DNA of 64,000 nt from Bacillota bacterium. Its GTDB lineage: Bacteria > Bacillota > Clostridia > DSM-8532. The number at the start of each line of letters is the position of its first letter. The first letter of the stretch is position 1. Positions 20,008 through 28,600 of this stretch are shown here, piece after piece. The translations under genes were made by a program, and so were the position numbers. The notes beneath the pieces were generated by a model. That model worked only from the letters and a program-made list of their open reading frames with translations. It did no database searches and was not told the DNA's origin. The DNA lies in contig JAEZJF010000015.1 in NCBI GenBank assembly GCA_023415825.1, positions 1 to 64,000 on the forward strand. The letters run 5' to 3'.

Positions 20008-20724
20008 ATGAAAAAACATGTATTTATAACCGGTGCGGATCGAGGCCTGGGGCTGGCCTTGGTAAAGAAGTTCATTAGAGAAGGGTATATTGTTTATGCG
20101 GGTAGCTACTTAACCAACTGGCATGAACTGCCCGAGCAAAAGAGATTGTATCCGGATCAGCTGTTTATACTGCCTTTGGATATTTCTGATGGTCAATCCG
20201 TACAAAATGCAGCAGATGAAATCATACAGCATTCGCATGAGCTGGATATCTTAATTAATAATGCCGGTATTTATTTAGATGAACATGCAGGAAGTATATT
20301 GGAAGATCTGGACTTTGAGGCCATGAAAAGGATGTATGAGGTTAACACGCTTGGGCCACTCAGAGTAACCCAAGCGTTGATACCTTTACTCCTAAAGGGA
20401 ACAAGAAAATTAGTGGTAAATATTTCATCAGAAGCAGGCAGTGTAGGAGATTGCTGGCGTAATAAAGAATATGGCTATTCTATGTCAAAAGCGGCTTTGA
20501 ATATGCAATGCGCCATTTTACAGAATCATATGAAGGAGTATGGTGTGAAAGTACTAGCCGTTCATCCCGGTTGGGTAAGATCCTATATGCTGGGGAAGTT
20601 CAATGACGAGGCAACTGTTGAAGCAGAGGATTCTGCAGAGGCTATTTATAAATTGACCGTCGAGCAAACTGAACTGAATGCACCAATGTACCTGGATTAC
20701 CAAGGGAGGGTGCTCCCCTGGTAA
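20008..20724 (+). CDS. Short-chain dehydrogenase/reductase (SDR)
   Basis: A cytosolic NAD(P)-dependent oxidoreductase of 238 residues. ATG 20008 follows GGAGG (about 19998-20002). It has the dinucleotide-binding glycine motif TGADRGLG (8-15), the NNAG motif (84-87) and the catalytic pair Y157 and K161 (YSMSK). The C-terminus (MYLDYQGRVLPW) is typical of the SDR subgroup resembling CsgA/C-factor proteins. The aspartate D11 inside the glycine motif is unusual, since most have Ser or Gly there. The substrate cannot be predicted. It converges on the oadB-like gene, with only 17 bases between their ends. Confidence 0.85.
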   Translation: MKKHVFITGADRGLGLALVKKFIREGYIVYAGSYLTNWHELPEQKRLYPDQLFILPLDISDGQSVQNAADEIIQHSHELDILINNAGIYLDEHAGSILEDLDFEAMKRMYEVNTLGPLRVTQALIPLLLKGTRKLVVNISSEAGSVGDCWRNKEYGYSMSKAALNMQCAILQNHMKEYGVKVLAVHPGWVRSYMLGKFNDEATVEAEDSAEAIYKLTVEQTELNAPMYLDYQGRVLPW

Positions 20725-20741
20725 GTTCAGTCTCATTGTCA

Positions 20742-21881
20742 TTAGCCAAATAACGCCAGCAATATACCTGCTGCTACAGCTGATCCTATTACCCCTGCCA
20801 CATTGGGGCCCATGGCATGCATCAGGAGAAAATTTGATGGATTTGCTTTTTGGCCCTCGACCTGAGAAACCCTTGCAGCCATTGGAACAGCGGACACTCC
20901 TGCAGATCCGATGAGAGGATTGATTTTTCCGCCAGACAGCCAGCACATCAGCTTTCCAAAAAGTAGTCCGCCAATGGTACTGAATATAAAAGCAGCCAGG
21001 CCAAGACCGATAATCTTAAGAGTCTCTGGCCTTAAGAACCTATCAGCAACTGCCGTTGCACCCACAGTAACACCAAGGAAGATGGTAACAATATTAATCA
21101 GGGCATTTTGTACCGTATTTGAAAGTCTCTCCACGACACCGGATTCCCTGAACAAATTGCCCAGCATCAGCATACCGATCAGTGGCGCAACAGAAGGCAG
21201 CAGAAGGATGCAGAAAATTGAAACGGCAATAGGGAAGCATATTTTTTCGAGCTTGGATACTTCTCTCAATTGCTCCATGTTGATTTCTCGTTCCTTCTGT
21301 GTTGTCATAAGCCTCATAAGCGGTGGCTGTATCATGGGTATTAAAGCCATGTAAGAATAAGCGGCTATAGCTATGGCCGGCAGCAAATCCGGAGCAAGCC
21401 TTGTGGTAAGATAGATGGCAGTAGGCCCATCCGCACCGCCTATGATACCTATGGACGCAGCTTCCTGCGGTGTAAAGCCAAGAGCAATCGCTACAATAAA
21501 AGCAATACATATGCCGAGCTGAGCGGCTGCCCCCAGAAAAAGGCCTGACGGTCTTGCAATCAGCGGACCGAAATCTGTCATTGCACCGATACCAAGGAAA
21601 ATCAGAGAGGGATATATTCCTAGCTTAACGCCCATGTATAGATAATACAGTAATCCTCCCGGTTCGGATGAACCTTCCGCAGGTCCGGTCATGAGACCCG
21701 TAAAGGGCAGGTTGACAAGCAGCATCCCGAAAGCGATGGGTAAAAGCAGCAATGGTTCAAACTTTTTAACTATAGCAAGATAAATGAGAAGACAGGCCAA
21801 TCCAATCATAAAACACTGCTGCCAGGTGATATTTGCAAAGCCTGAACTTTCCCAAATAGTTTTAATTGCATCTAAAAACAT
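20742..21881 (-). CDS. oadB: Sodium-translocating decarboxylase beta subunit
   Basis: The membrane subunit of Na+-pumping oxaloacetate, methylmalonyl-CoA or glutaconyl-CoA decarboxylases, which couples decarboxylation of carboxybiotin to sodium export. The 379-residue length, the many transmembrane helices and the hallmark GGADGPTAI (148-156, with the essential Asp at 151) fit the family well. The window holds a small gamma-like gene just upstream but no alpha carboxyltransferase or biotin carrier gene nearby, so the substrate cannot be named and the catalytic subunits must be encoded elsewhere. The start (ATG, complement of 21879-21881) has an AATGAGGTGAACACAA leader with a usable site. Confidence 0.92.
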   Translation of the reverse strand: MFLDAIKTIWESSGFANITWQQCFMIGLACLLIYLAIVKKFEPLLLLPIAFGMLLVNLPFTGLMTGPAEGSSEPGGLLYYLYMGVKLGIYPSLIFLGIGAMTDFGPLIARPSGLFLGAAAQLGICIAFIVAIALGFTPQEAASIGIIGGADGPTAIYLTTRLAPDLLPAIAIAAYSYMALIPMIQPPLMRLMTTQKEREINMEQLREVSKLEKICFPIAVSIFCILLLPSVAPLIGMLMLGNLFRESGVVERLSNTVQNALINIVTIFLGVTVGATAVADRFLRPETLKIIGLGLAAFIFSTIGGLLFGKLMCWLSGGKINPLIGSAGVSAVPMAARVSQVEGQKANPSNFLLMHAMGPNVAGVIGSAVAAGILLALFG

Positions 21882-21927
21882 TTGTGTTCACCTCATTAAT
21901 GTATGATGGTAAGGATATCGCCACTGT

Positions 21928-22038
21928 TCACCTCAAAACCCTGGATAATATTTTTATTAAGGCAAATAAGGCTGCCAGGACAAAAAATACTAATGTCAAG
22001 CAGAACAGCGCTACGGCAAAACTATCAAATATAGACAT
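21928..22038 (-). CDS. OadG-like gamma subunit (36 aa)
   Basis: A tiny membrane protein starting MSIFDSFAVALFCLTLVFFV, with a single transmembrane helix and a basic tail (KILSRVLR). It has an excellent ribosome site (AAAGGAGGT four bases before ATG) and lies 46 bases upstream of the beta subunit on the same strand. Size, topology and position match the gamma subunit of sodium-pumping decarboxylases, which anchors the complex. It is shorter than most OadG proteins and lacks their long cytosolic tail. Confidence 0.7.
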   Translation of the reverse strand: MSIFDSFAVALFCLTLVFFVLAALFALIKILSRVLR

Positions 22039-22120
22039 ACGTACCTCCTTTATCAAGGGTTTTCATGATGCTCTTAAAATCCGAGAAAGGCATCGTTTCT
22101 GTAAGATAGATTTTCATCAT
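22025..22120 (-). CDS. Small ORF (31 aa) at the head of the decarboxylase operon
   Basis: A minus-strand frame from ATG 22120 (MMKIYLTETMPFSDFK...) ends at a TGA overlapping the OadG-like start by 14 bases. It has a ribosome site (AAGGAGA) nine bases upstream, and its own 3' end contains the ribosome site of the next gene, consistent with translational coupling. It has no membrane segment and no family is recognised. It may be a leader peptide or a small subunit. Confidence 0.4.
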   Translation of the reverse strand: MMKIYLTETMPFSDFKSIMKTLDKGGTYVYI

Positions 22121-22194
22121 CGTCTTCTCCTTATAAATTATTTATAATTTGCCAATAAATATCACTAATCATCCTGCTCTTAGCCTCTGTCTGC

Positions 22195-22233
22195 AAAAAA
22201 AAGGCGGGAAGCTCAACAAAAGAGCTTCCCACC
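22195..22233 (-). terminator. Intrinsic terminator in the leader of the decarboxylase operon
   Basis: Read on the minus strand, GGTGGGAAGCTC and GAGCTTCCCGCC pair around a TTTTGTT loop and are followed by eight Ts. It lies about 75 bases before the first small gene, and no minus-strand gene ends just above it. It therefore looks like a leader attenuator rather than an end-of-gene terminator. Confidence 0.75.
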
Positions 22234-22316
22234 CCGAAAGTTTATATCATCTTGAAAGCGGATTTTAATCCACCCAACCGTATCTCGAGAATTTATTAAG
22301 TTAAAAATACTCTCTA

Positions 22317-22345
22317 TTTATAACATATTTTTTTATGCTAAGCAA
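22317..22345 (-). promoter_or_regulatory. Candidate promoter for the decarboxylase operon
   Basis: On the minus strand, TTGCTT (complement of 22340-22345) and TATAAA (complement of 22317-22322) are separated by 17 bases. A transcript from here would run through a leader with the palindrome TCTCGAGA and then the terminator at 22195-22233 before reaching the genes. Confidence 0.4.
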
Positions 22346-22455
22346 GGCGAAGCTTGATATTTGATAGAAAATAGGCCTGCCGATGTTTTTAAGGTGACGC
22401 TTGTGGGTATATTTTTAATATAACATTTAAATCCCAGTAAATTGGAGGTGTCATT

Positions 22456-22608
22456 ATGAACATAAAGGAATTAAATAGATATAACTTGGCAGAGTCGGCA
22501 TCAATGCAAAATGACCTGGATGGAAATAATGAAGAAATCTTCATCATCCCTGATGAGTCAAGCTGTTCCCCCGAGTTTTCCCAAGGCTGCATTATTGTTG
22601 AGCCATAA
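22456..22608 (+). CDS. Orphan small peptide (50 aa) with Cys-containing tail
   Basis: ATG 22456 follows a strong GGAGGTG and the frame ends at 22608, just before its own terminator. The peptide is acidic in the middle (DLDGNNEEIF) and ends PDESSCSPEFSQGCIIVEP, with two cysteines nine residues apart. There is no signal peptide or membrane helix. The leader-plus-short-core shape could suit a modified peptide precursor, but no modification enzyme lies nearby, so the function is unknown. The ribosome site and private terminator support real expression. Confidence 0.5.
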   Translation: MNIKELNRYNLAESASMQNDLDGNNEEIFIIPDESSCSPEFSQGCIIVEP

Positions 22609-22630
22609 TCATATAACAAAGGATGATTAT

Positions 22631-22672
22631 CCCCTCTGGTTATGTTAAGCTATAATCAGAGGGGATTTTATT
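22631..22672 (+). terminator. Rho-independent terminator
   Basis: CCCCTCTG-G-TTAT pairs with ATAA-T-CAGAGGGG and is followed by ATTTTATT. It closes the small-peptide gene and separates it from the aldehyde dehydrogenase. Confidence 0.8.
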
Positions 22673-22707
22673 GTGAATACAACAAAAGCAAGTGCTAGGA
22701 GGCCGGT

Positions 22708-24072
22708 ATGACTATAAAAGAAATCGTCTCCCGTCAACGGGAATACTTTTATACCGAAGAGACGAGATCCGTCACCTTTCGCCGGGCAGCTCTGAAAAAG
22801 CTCCAGGCAGCCATCATCAGAGATGAGAATAAAATCCTTGGAGCCCTGAAAAAAGATTTAAACAAGTCGGATTTCGAAGGATATATGACTGAAGTGGGCA
22901 TGGTGCTTGACGAACTGCGCTTTGCAATCAGACATATACGAAAATGGGCAAGAACCAAGCGTGCTCCGACACCCCTTTCTCACTTCCACGCGAAAAGCTT
23001 TGTGGTACCCGAGCCCTATGGTGTAGCTTTGATTCTGTCTCCCTGGAATTACCCCTTCCAGCTTTGTATTGAACCGCTTGTGGGAGCCATAGCCGCAGGA
23101 AACTGCGCCGTTGTCAAGCCTTCCAACTATGCGCCCAATATCAGTCATGTTATAGCTGAGCTTATTGCCTCCTGCTTCGGTCCTGAATATATAGCCGTTG
23201 TAGAAGGGGGACGAGAGCAAAATACAGAACTCTTGAAAGAGAAATTTGATTATATTTTCTTTACCGGCAGTCCTGAGGTGGGGAAGCTGGTCATGGAGGC
23301 CGCTTCCAGAAACCTTACGCCTGTAAGCCTGGAGTTGGGTGGTAAAAGCCCCTGTATTGTGGATCAAACTGCAGATTTAAAATGTGCTGCCAAACGTGTG
23401 GCTTTTGGTAAATATCTTAATGCCGGTCAAACCTGTGTTGCACCGGATTATCTTTTGGTGCACAGGAGTGTAAAGGATCAATTCGTCAACCATTTAAAGG
23501 CTGCGGTCAAGGAGTTCTTCCCCAATGGCAATTATGCTGACATGCCTGTGATCATCAATGATAAGCATTTTAACCGTCTATTGGGTCTGATCAAGGGCGA
23601 AAAAATACTTTCGGGCGGTGGCAGCGACAAGGGTAGAACGTTTATTGAGCCTACCCTATTGGATGACATCACCTTTGATTCGCCCGTCATGCAGGAGGAG
23701 ATTTTTGGACCCATACTTCCTGTTATTACATTTGAACGTATCGATGAGGTTATTTCAAATGTCAACACAAGGCCAAAGCCTCTTGCGTTGTATCTGTTTA
23801 CAGGAGACAAAGCAATAGAAAATCAAGTATTGAAGAGTGTATCCTTTGGTGGTGGCTGCGTCAACGATACCATCATGCATGTGGCAACATCCCACATGGG
23901 CTTTGGTGGTGTGGGGAACAGTGGTATGGGAAAATACCATGGCCATTATAGTTTTGATACCTTTTCTCACTATAAAGGTATTGTAAAAAAATACACTTGG
24001 ATTGATTTACCCATGCGCTATCATCCCTATACTAAAAGGAACTTTAAACTGGTTCGCTTTTTTCTAAAGTAG
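22708..24072 (+). CDS. Aldehyde dehydrogenase, class-3 type
   Basis: An NAD(P)+-dependent enzyme oxidising aldehydes to acids, 454 residues, the usual length for the short class-3/fatty-aldehyde subgroup that lacks the N-terminal extension of longer ALDHs. The catalytic cysteine is C243 (NAGQTCVAPD) and the general base E209 (LELGGKSP). The cofactor-site FFTGSPEVGK and the PILPV-type region after the EEIFGP motif are present. ATG 22708 follows TAGGAGG (22696-22702). The C-terminal basic stretch (YTKRNFKLVRFF) resembles the hydrophobic tail of class-3 enzymes. It appears monocistronic. A physiological substrate such as a long-chain or aromatic aldehyde cannot be chosen from sequence. Confidence 0.92.
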   Translation: MTIKEIVSRQREYFYTEETRSVTFRRAALKKLQAAIIRDENKILGALKKDLNKSDFEGYMTEVGMVLDELRFAIRHIRKWARTKRAPTPLSHFHAKSFVVPEPYGVALILSPWNYPFQLCIEPLVGAIAAGNCAVVKPSNYAPNISHVIAELIASCFGPEYIAVVEGGREQNTELLKEKFDYIFFTGSPEVGKLVMEAASRNLTPVSLELGGKSPCIVDQTADLKCAAKRVAFGKYLNAGQTCVAPDYLLVHRSVKDQFVNHLKAAVKEFFPNGNYADMPVIINDKHFNRLLGLIKGEKILSGGGSDKGRTFIEPTLLDDITFDSPVMQEEIFGPILPVITFERIDEVISNVNTRPKPLALYLFTGDKAIENQVLKSVSFGGGCVNDTIMHVATSHMGFGGVGNSGMGKYHGHYSFDTFSHYKGIVKKYTWIDLPMRYHPYTKRNFKLVRFFLK

Positions 24073-24098
24073 AAGGCGAACTAAAAAAGATAGAAATG

Positions 24099-24138
24099 TA
24101 TATTGACTATATCGTATAATTACGATATAGTCAATATA
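24099..24138 (+). promoter_or_regulatory. ArsR operator overlapping promoter
   Basis: A perfect inverted repeat with 18-base arms surrounds TAAT; the core arms are TATTGACTATATCGTA (24101-24116) and its complement (24121-24136). Within it TTGACT (24103-24108) and TATAGT (24126-24131) stand 17 bases apart, a good promoter. Repressor binding would block polymerase directly. The core ATATCGTA-N4-TACGATAT recurs at 24486. Confidence 0.85.
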
Positions 24139-24156
24139 TAAAGGAGGAGGAAGAAA

Positions 24157-24471
24157 ATGGATGTGGCTGTCATATGCAGCGCTTTGGGAAACAAAACGCG
24201 CTATGAGCTTATCAATGCACTAAGGAATCAATCAATTGCAACCTGCTGTGACCGTTTTGAATTCTTTGAGAATGGTGTGAGTGTCGGTGATGTCGTAAAA
24301 TTTACCGGTCTGGCGCAATCGACGGTATCCCAGCACCTTGCTGTCCTGGTAAATGCAAATCTCATCCGGAAGGAAAAGAGAGAGCTTTGGAGCTGTTACT
24401 TTTTGAATCGACCGGTATTGGAAGAATTTATCAATCAACTACAAGAGGATTTGTTACCGAAAAAGGAATAA
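24157..24471 (+). CDS. ArsR/SmtB-family repressor
   Basis: A winged-helix metalloregulator of 104 residues. The recognition helix region is VGDVVKFTGLAQSTVSQHLAVLVNANLI, followed by the wing (KRELWSCYFLN). Cysteines at 7, 30, 31 (ATCCDRF) and near 86 (WSCYF) could bind an arsenical, antimonial or thiophilic metal; the vicinal C30-C31 pair is unlike the CVC motif of classic ArsR. It starts at ATG 24157 behind AAAGGAGGAGG. It lies between two copies of the same palindrome and should repress itself and the permease, with release on ligand binding. Confidence 0.88.
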   Translation: MDVAVICSALGNKTRYELINALRNQSIATCCDRFEFFENGVSVGDVVKFTGLAQSTVSQHLAVLVNANLIRKEKRELWSCYFLNRPVLEEFINQLQEDLLPKKE

Positions 24472-24485
24472 TTTTTTGCAGTAAT

Positions 24486-24512
24486 ATATCGTATATCTAC
24501 GATATACGATAT
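24486..24512 (+). promoter_or_regulatory. Second ArsR operator, before the permease
   Basis: The inverted repeat ATATCGTATATC / GATATACGATAT with a three-base centre shares the core ATATCGTA-N4-TACGATAT with the operator at 24099-24138. It lies between the repressor stop and the permease start, so it could act as a second operator or a roadblock. Confidence 0.75.
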
Positions 24513-24534
24513 AAAGTAAAGGGAGGACTAGTAG

Positions 24535-25593
24535 ATGGAATCTATAATCGTTTTCATCAGAAACTTATTATCACAAATGATACTGACAGTACTCGAATCA
24601 CTGGCTCATAATTGGATGGTGCTTGCGTTTGCAATTGTCACCGCCGTTGTGCTTAAGACCTATTTGAACACTGAAAAACTCAACTCATTTTTGTTAAGTA
24701 AAACAAAAGTATCCATATTTGCAAGTGTAATAATTGGTACGTTTACACCTTTTTGCGCCTGTGGTACTACTGCGGTAATCATTGGGATGCTTACCACAAC
24801 TCTGCCTTGGGGGCCTATTATGGCCTTTTTAACGTCTTCCCCGCTTATGAGTCCGGAAGGCTTTGTTATGATCTCAGGGGTCATAAGTCTGAGGTTTGCC
24901 ATTGGTTTAACACTTGCATCGCTAATTATCGGAATAATGTCAGGCTTTATTACACTCCTTATAGAAAGACGAACCACCTATCTTAACAACCAGGCCCGGT
25001 ACTCGGGAAAATTACAGAGTGCTGCCTGTTCCTGTTCTTCTACTATACAGCCTGATGCCGCTTGTCTTGCCAATGATTCTATAAATACCTGCAGTTGCTC
25101 TGTTACTCCGGTTTCTGAGACCCTCATTTTAAGTAACCGCTGGACCAGGGTTAAAAGCTTGGCTGAAAAAGTAAGACTGCGAGAACTTTCAGATAATTTC
25201 GTGACTATAGGATTAAAACAAATTCTGCTTTATTTCTCTATTTTTGTGGGCGTAGGGTATATTGTCAACAACTTTGTGCCCACATCAATCATATCGGCAC
25301 TGTTCGGCGCGCATAACATCACTGCCGTTCCATTGGCGTCGATTATCGGCTTACCGCTCTATCTCACAACTGAATCAGGTATCCCCATAATTCAATCCAT
25401 GCTGAAAAGCGGGGCAAGCGAGGGTGCCATGCTGGCGTTTATCATTACCGGATCTGCGACGAGTGCATGGGTGATAGCCGGATTATCCACCTTTATGAAA
25501 AAGCGGGCTGTGGCTTTATATATTCTGTATATATTACTTGGAGGCATCCTTTCGGGATATATCTACGATATTTCACTTTTGTTCTTTAGCTGA
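24535..25593 (+). CDS. ArsP/YraQ-like (DUF318) permease
   Basis: A polytopic membrane permease of 352 residues related to the UPF0718/ArsP family, which exports trivalent organoarsenicals or related toxic species. The family's conserved PFCACGTTAVIIGML segment lies at about residues 70-85, and a second half repeats the topology (TTESGIPIIQSML, TGSATSAWVIAG). A cytoplasmic loop at about 163-192 is unusually rich in cysteine (AACSCSSTIQ...NTCSCSV), a possible metal-binding insert. It is placed under the ArsR-type repressor with its own operator. The link to arsenic is from family and context; other thiophilic metals are possible. Confidence 0.85.
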   Translation: MESIIVFIRNLLSQMILTVLESLAHNWMVLAFAIVTAVVLKTYLNTEKLNSFLLSKTKVSIFASVIIGTFTPFCACGTTAVIIGMLTTTLPWGPIMAFLTSSPLMSPEGFVMISGVISLRFAIGLTLASLIIGIMSGFITLLIERRTTYLNNQARYSGKLQSAACSCSSTIQPDAACLANDSINTCSCSVTPVSETLILSNRWTRVKSLAEKVRLRELSDNFVTIGLKQILLYFSIFVGVGYIVNNFVPTSIISALFGAHNITAVPLASIIGLPLYLTTESGIPIIQSMLKSGASEGAMLAFIITGSATSAWVIAGLSTFMKKRAVALYILYILLGGILSGYIYDISLLFFS

Positions 25594-25600
25594 TCATTTA

Positions 25601-25622
25601 GGAGGGAGCTTTTGCTCCCTCC
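25601..25622. terminator. Hairpin between convergent genes, possible bidirectional terminator
   Basis: GGAGGGAGC and GCTCCCTCC are perfect nine-base arms around TTTT, placed between the permease and the convergent multicopper oxidase. Neither side has a strong U-tract, so terminator strength is uncertain. Confidence 0.5.
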
Positions 25623-25626
25623 GCGG

Positions 25627-28600
25627 TTATATCCTGACATTTGCTATGTTGGAGTAAGCTGACGATCCAGCCTCATTTGCGGCCATTACACGATAAGTGT
25701 AATGATTGCCTGTGGTGACAGTACTATCAGTATAGACAACGCTGCCCCTGGAAAATCTCGGTCCAACCGTAGCAAGGGTGAAGAAGGAACCGCCATTGTC
25801 AGAACGTTCGATGACAAAGCCGGTCTCGTTGGTGGCATTGTCCCGCCAGGTTACACGAACCTTAAGTCCGATTTGCTGGCTCGCAACCAGGTTGGTAGGA
25901 GCTGTTGGAGGCAGAACCTGATTTTGGCCCACCTTTACAATATTAGAAAAATCAGAGTCAACTGTCATAGTAGGAAAGCCCGGAGTGGAGGTGTCACCCA
26001 CAGTGTTTGAAGCAACCACCCGGTAGTAGTAGGCATTATTGGTTATCCCTATATAATCGGTGTACGATGTTGCGCCTGCGGGCAGCTTTGCAACAATAGT
26101 CCACGGACCGGCCGCGCTGACCGCTCTATGAACGGTTAAGCCGGTCTCATTATTGGATTCGTTCTTCCAGGTTAGTATATTACGTTTAAAGAGGATTCCA
26201 GCACGTCTGACAATCAGGCCGGATGGTGCTTTCGGGGGAACGGCAAATGCCAGGGCATGCATCATATCCATTTCTTCATGGGCCAGAATATGGCAGTGAT
26301 ACACATATTCCCATCCATAGTTCACATAATGATTGGTGATCTGGTCTATGGGATTTCCCAACGGGTCAAACCATCCTGCGGGTGGCGGTGCGGAAAGAGC
26401 AGTACCCACCGGCATCGTCGGGTCAATCAAACGAACACTGTTTGGCACTTCAAAGGGCACCTGTTCAGGCTTAGGGATATTTGGCCTCAATGCGATGATC
26501 GTATGTTCGAGGGGGTTTACCCGGAAGGTTTCCTTCCAACCCAATTCATTGGGGTCAGGGGGTATCATGGCTCCGTCCCAGGCTACCCGGTTGATAAGCT
26601 GCACCGAAAACAGGTGGGTATGAATGGTGTGCGTATCGACTCCATTGTGAGTAATCTTCCAAATCTGGGTCCCGTCATCAAGTGAGCCAATGGTAGTCAT
26701 ACTTAAATTCTCTGTCCCTTTTACAATTTCAACGGGCGGACTTGCATAGCCAAAAACTACAAACTGGTTGAAGTTTGAGCTGGTAACAGGGAATTCAAGT
26801 CCAAGCATACCGCTCATTCTTCCATACTCGGTGTCGTAGACCTCACCCATTTCATCCTGTAGTGCTTTAGGTTCGATATTGAGGGTAACAGGAGCCTGAA
26901 GAGCACCATTAGTATCTATGGGCCGAAAAGTCTTTGAAAACTCTTGAAGCTGAACATAGGCGCTTGCCGCATCGGTCGGCAAATGAGTCACATTATAGGC
27001 AGAGTTATAAGCCGCTTGGGGTATAATAATCGGTTCATGGGTTGCTTCAAAAACACCTCTTTTTGTATCTGTTTTAGCAAAAACTGATTTCAACAGAGAA
27101 ATATCATATACGGGAGCGGGAGCAGACGCAGCCACTCTTATCTGCATGATGGTGCGAATATTGGGACTGAAGCCGGGTTTCGTTGAGGGGGCACCACCTT
27201 CGGAAGTCAAGTCTGGATTTTCTGTGTAATAGTCGTAGCGTGGGTCTGCGGCCGGGAAAGCTGCAGGGGCATCATTATAAAGTATGAGGGTTTTTCCGGC
27301 ATACTTTGAGAAATCCACAATTACATCCGCCCGTTCTGCTGTTCCTAACAGAAGCGAGTGCTGATCTACATTCCCGGCGTTGAAGGTTGTTGCATTCAGA
27401 TTCCACGTAATGGGCTGGTTGGGTATAACCACAGGTGCAGGCAAAAAGCCGCCTTCAGTACCGATTTGAATCCAATCGGGTCCTTTTAATGCAGGATCGG
27501 GCACGCCGCTTGGCCAGTCTGCCGGAATGCCAGGAGTTCCGCAAGCAGGCACCATCTTGACCTCCGTAGCATATCCGGTGTCAGGTGAGATATAACCGTC
27601 AGGATCAGCCACAACCATCTGCAGGTTAAAGAATCGGTCATCTGCGGCATTCAGGATACGGAAACGGTAAGCCTTAGGCTCTACGACAAGATAGGGATAG
27701 GCCGTTCCATTGACAATTGGAGTATCCATAAAAGCTTCACCCGGCATGGAGGGGAAAGGCATGGCGGGTATCATCGGCGGCTGATGGGGTGCATTGACGG
27801 GATCGTAGTAAGGATTGGGAATGGGGCCGTTTTGTATATCGGTTGGCGGCCAGAACCACGGACCATACATCCAGCGGCCATAAGGGTTCACGCCATCGGC
27901 AGCCCAGGGGTTTTGAGCGGGGCTGTAGACATGAGGATACCAAAGGTCACCGGTGTGTGGGGTGCCCGGGGTTGTTCCCCATGCCCAGGTAGGGTCGGTT
28001 TTTAAAATGGTGTTGGTATCCACAAAAGTCTTATCTTGAATAACAAGGGGAATGCCAAGTCCGGGAAGTATCTTATTCCGGCTCGGATTAACCCCGGTTT
28101 CGTTGGTCCCATGAATAAGATCCTGCTCAACCAGATCTGTCAGAAGATAGGGTGCGGCTTCTCCGACATAAACATTCAAGCGGGTGATGCCATAAGAATG
28201 ATCATGATAGAACATTAATCTTGCACTTTGTGCATTGGTGTAGTATAAGGTTTGAATGCCATCCCTGGGATCGTCTACATCCTCCATATCAGGAACATTC
28301 ACTACACTGACCCCCTGGGGGTAAGGCGTGTTTTCTTTTGCCGGGGTAATCCACTGATGGGGTGTCCCGTCGCTGATCCAGATGGTATTATTGCCATGGA
28401 GATGGATGTTGGCGCGGTTTTGTGTATAATGCATAGGCATGGCATCATGCCCGAGAGGTCCATGACCGGCTCCCATGACCGTTTTATCCACTGGGATAAA
28501 GAGGTCGCCTTCATCCCTGATGGGAAGTAAATTGTAGAATTTAATGCGTACCGGAACATCGCTGGCGGCGATAATAACAGGTCCCATATAGTGGGGAGAG

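Noticed and set aside
22389..22619. Minus-strand frame of 76 codons antisense to the small peptide gene
   Set aside because: It has no ribosome site, while the plus-strand 50-codon gene has one plus a terminator.
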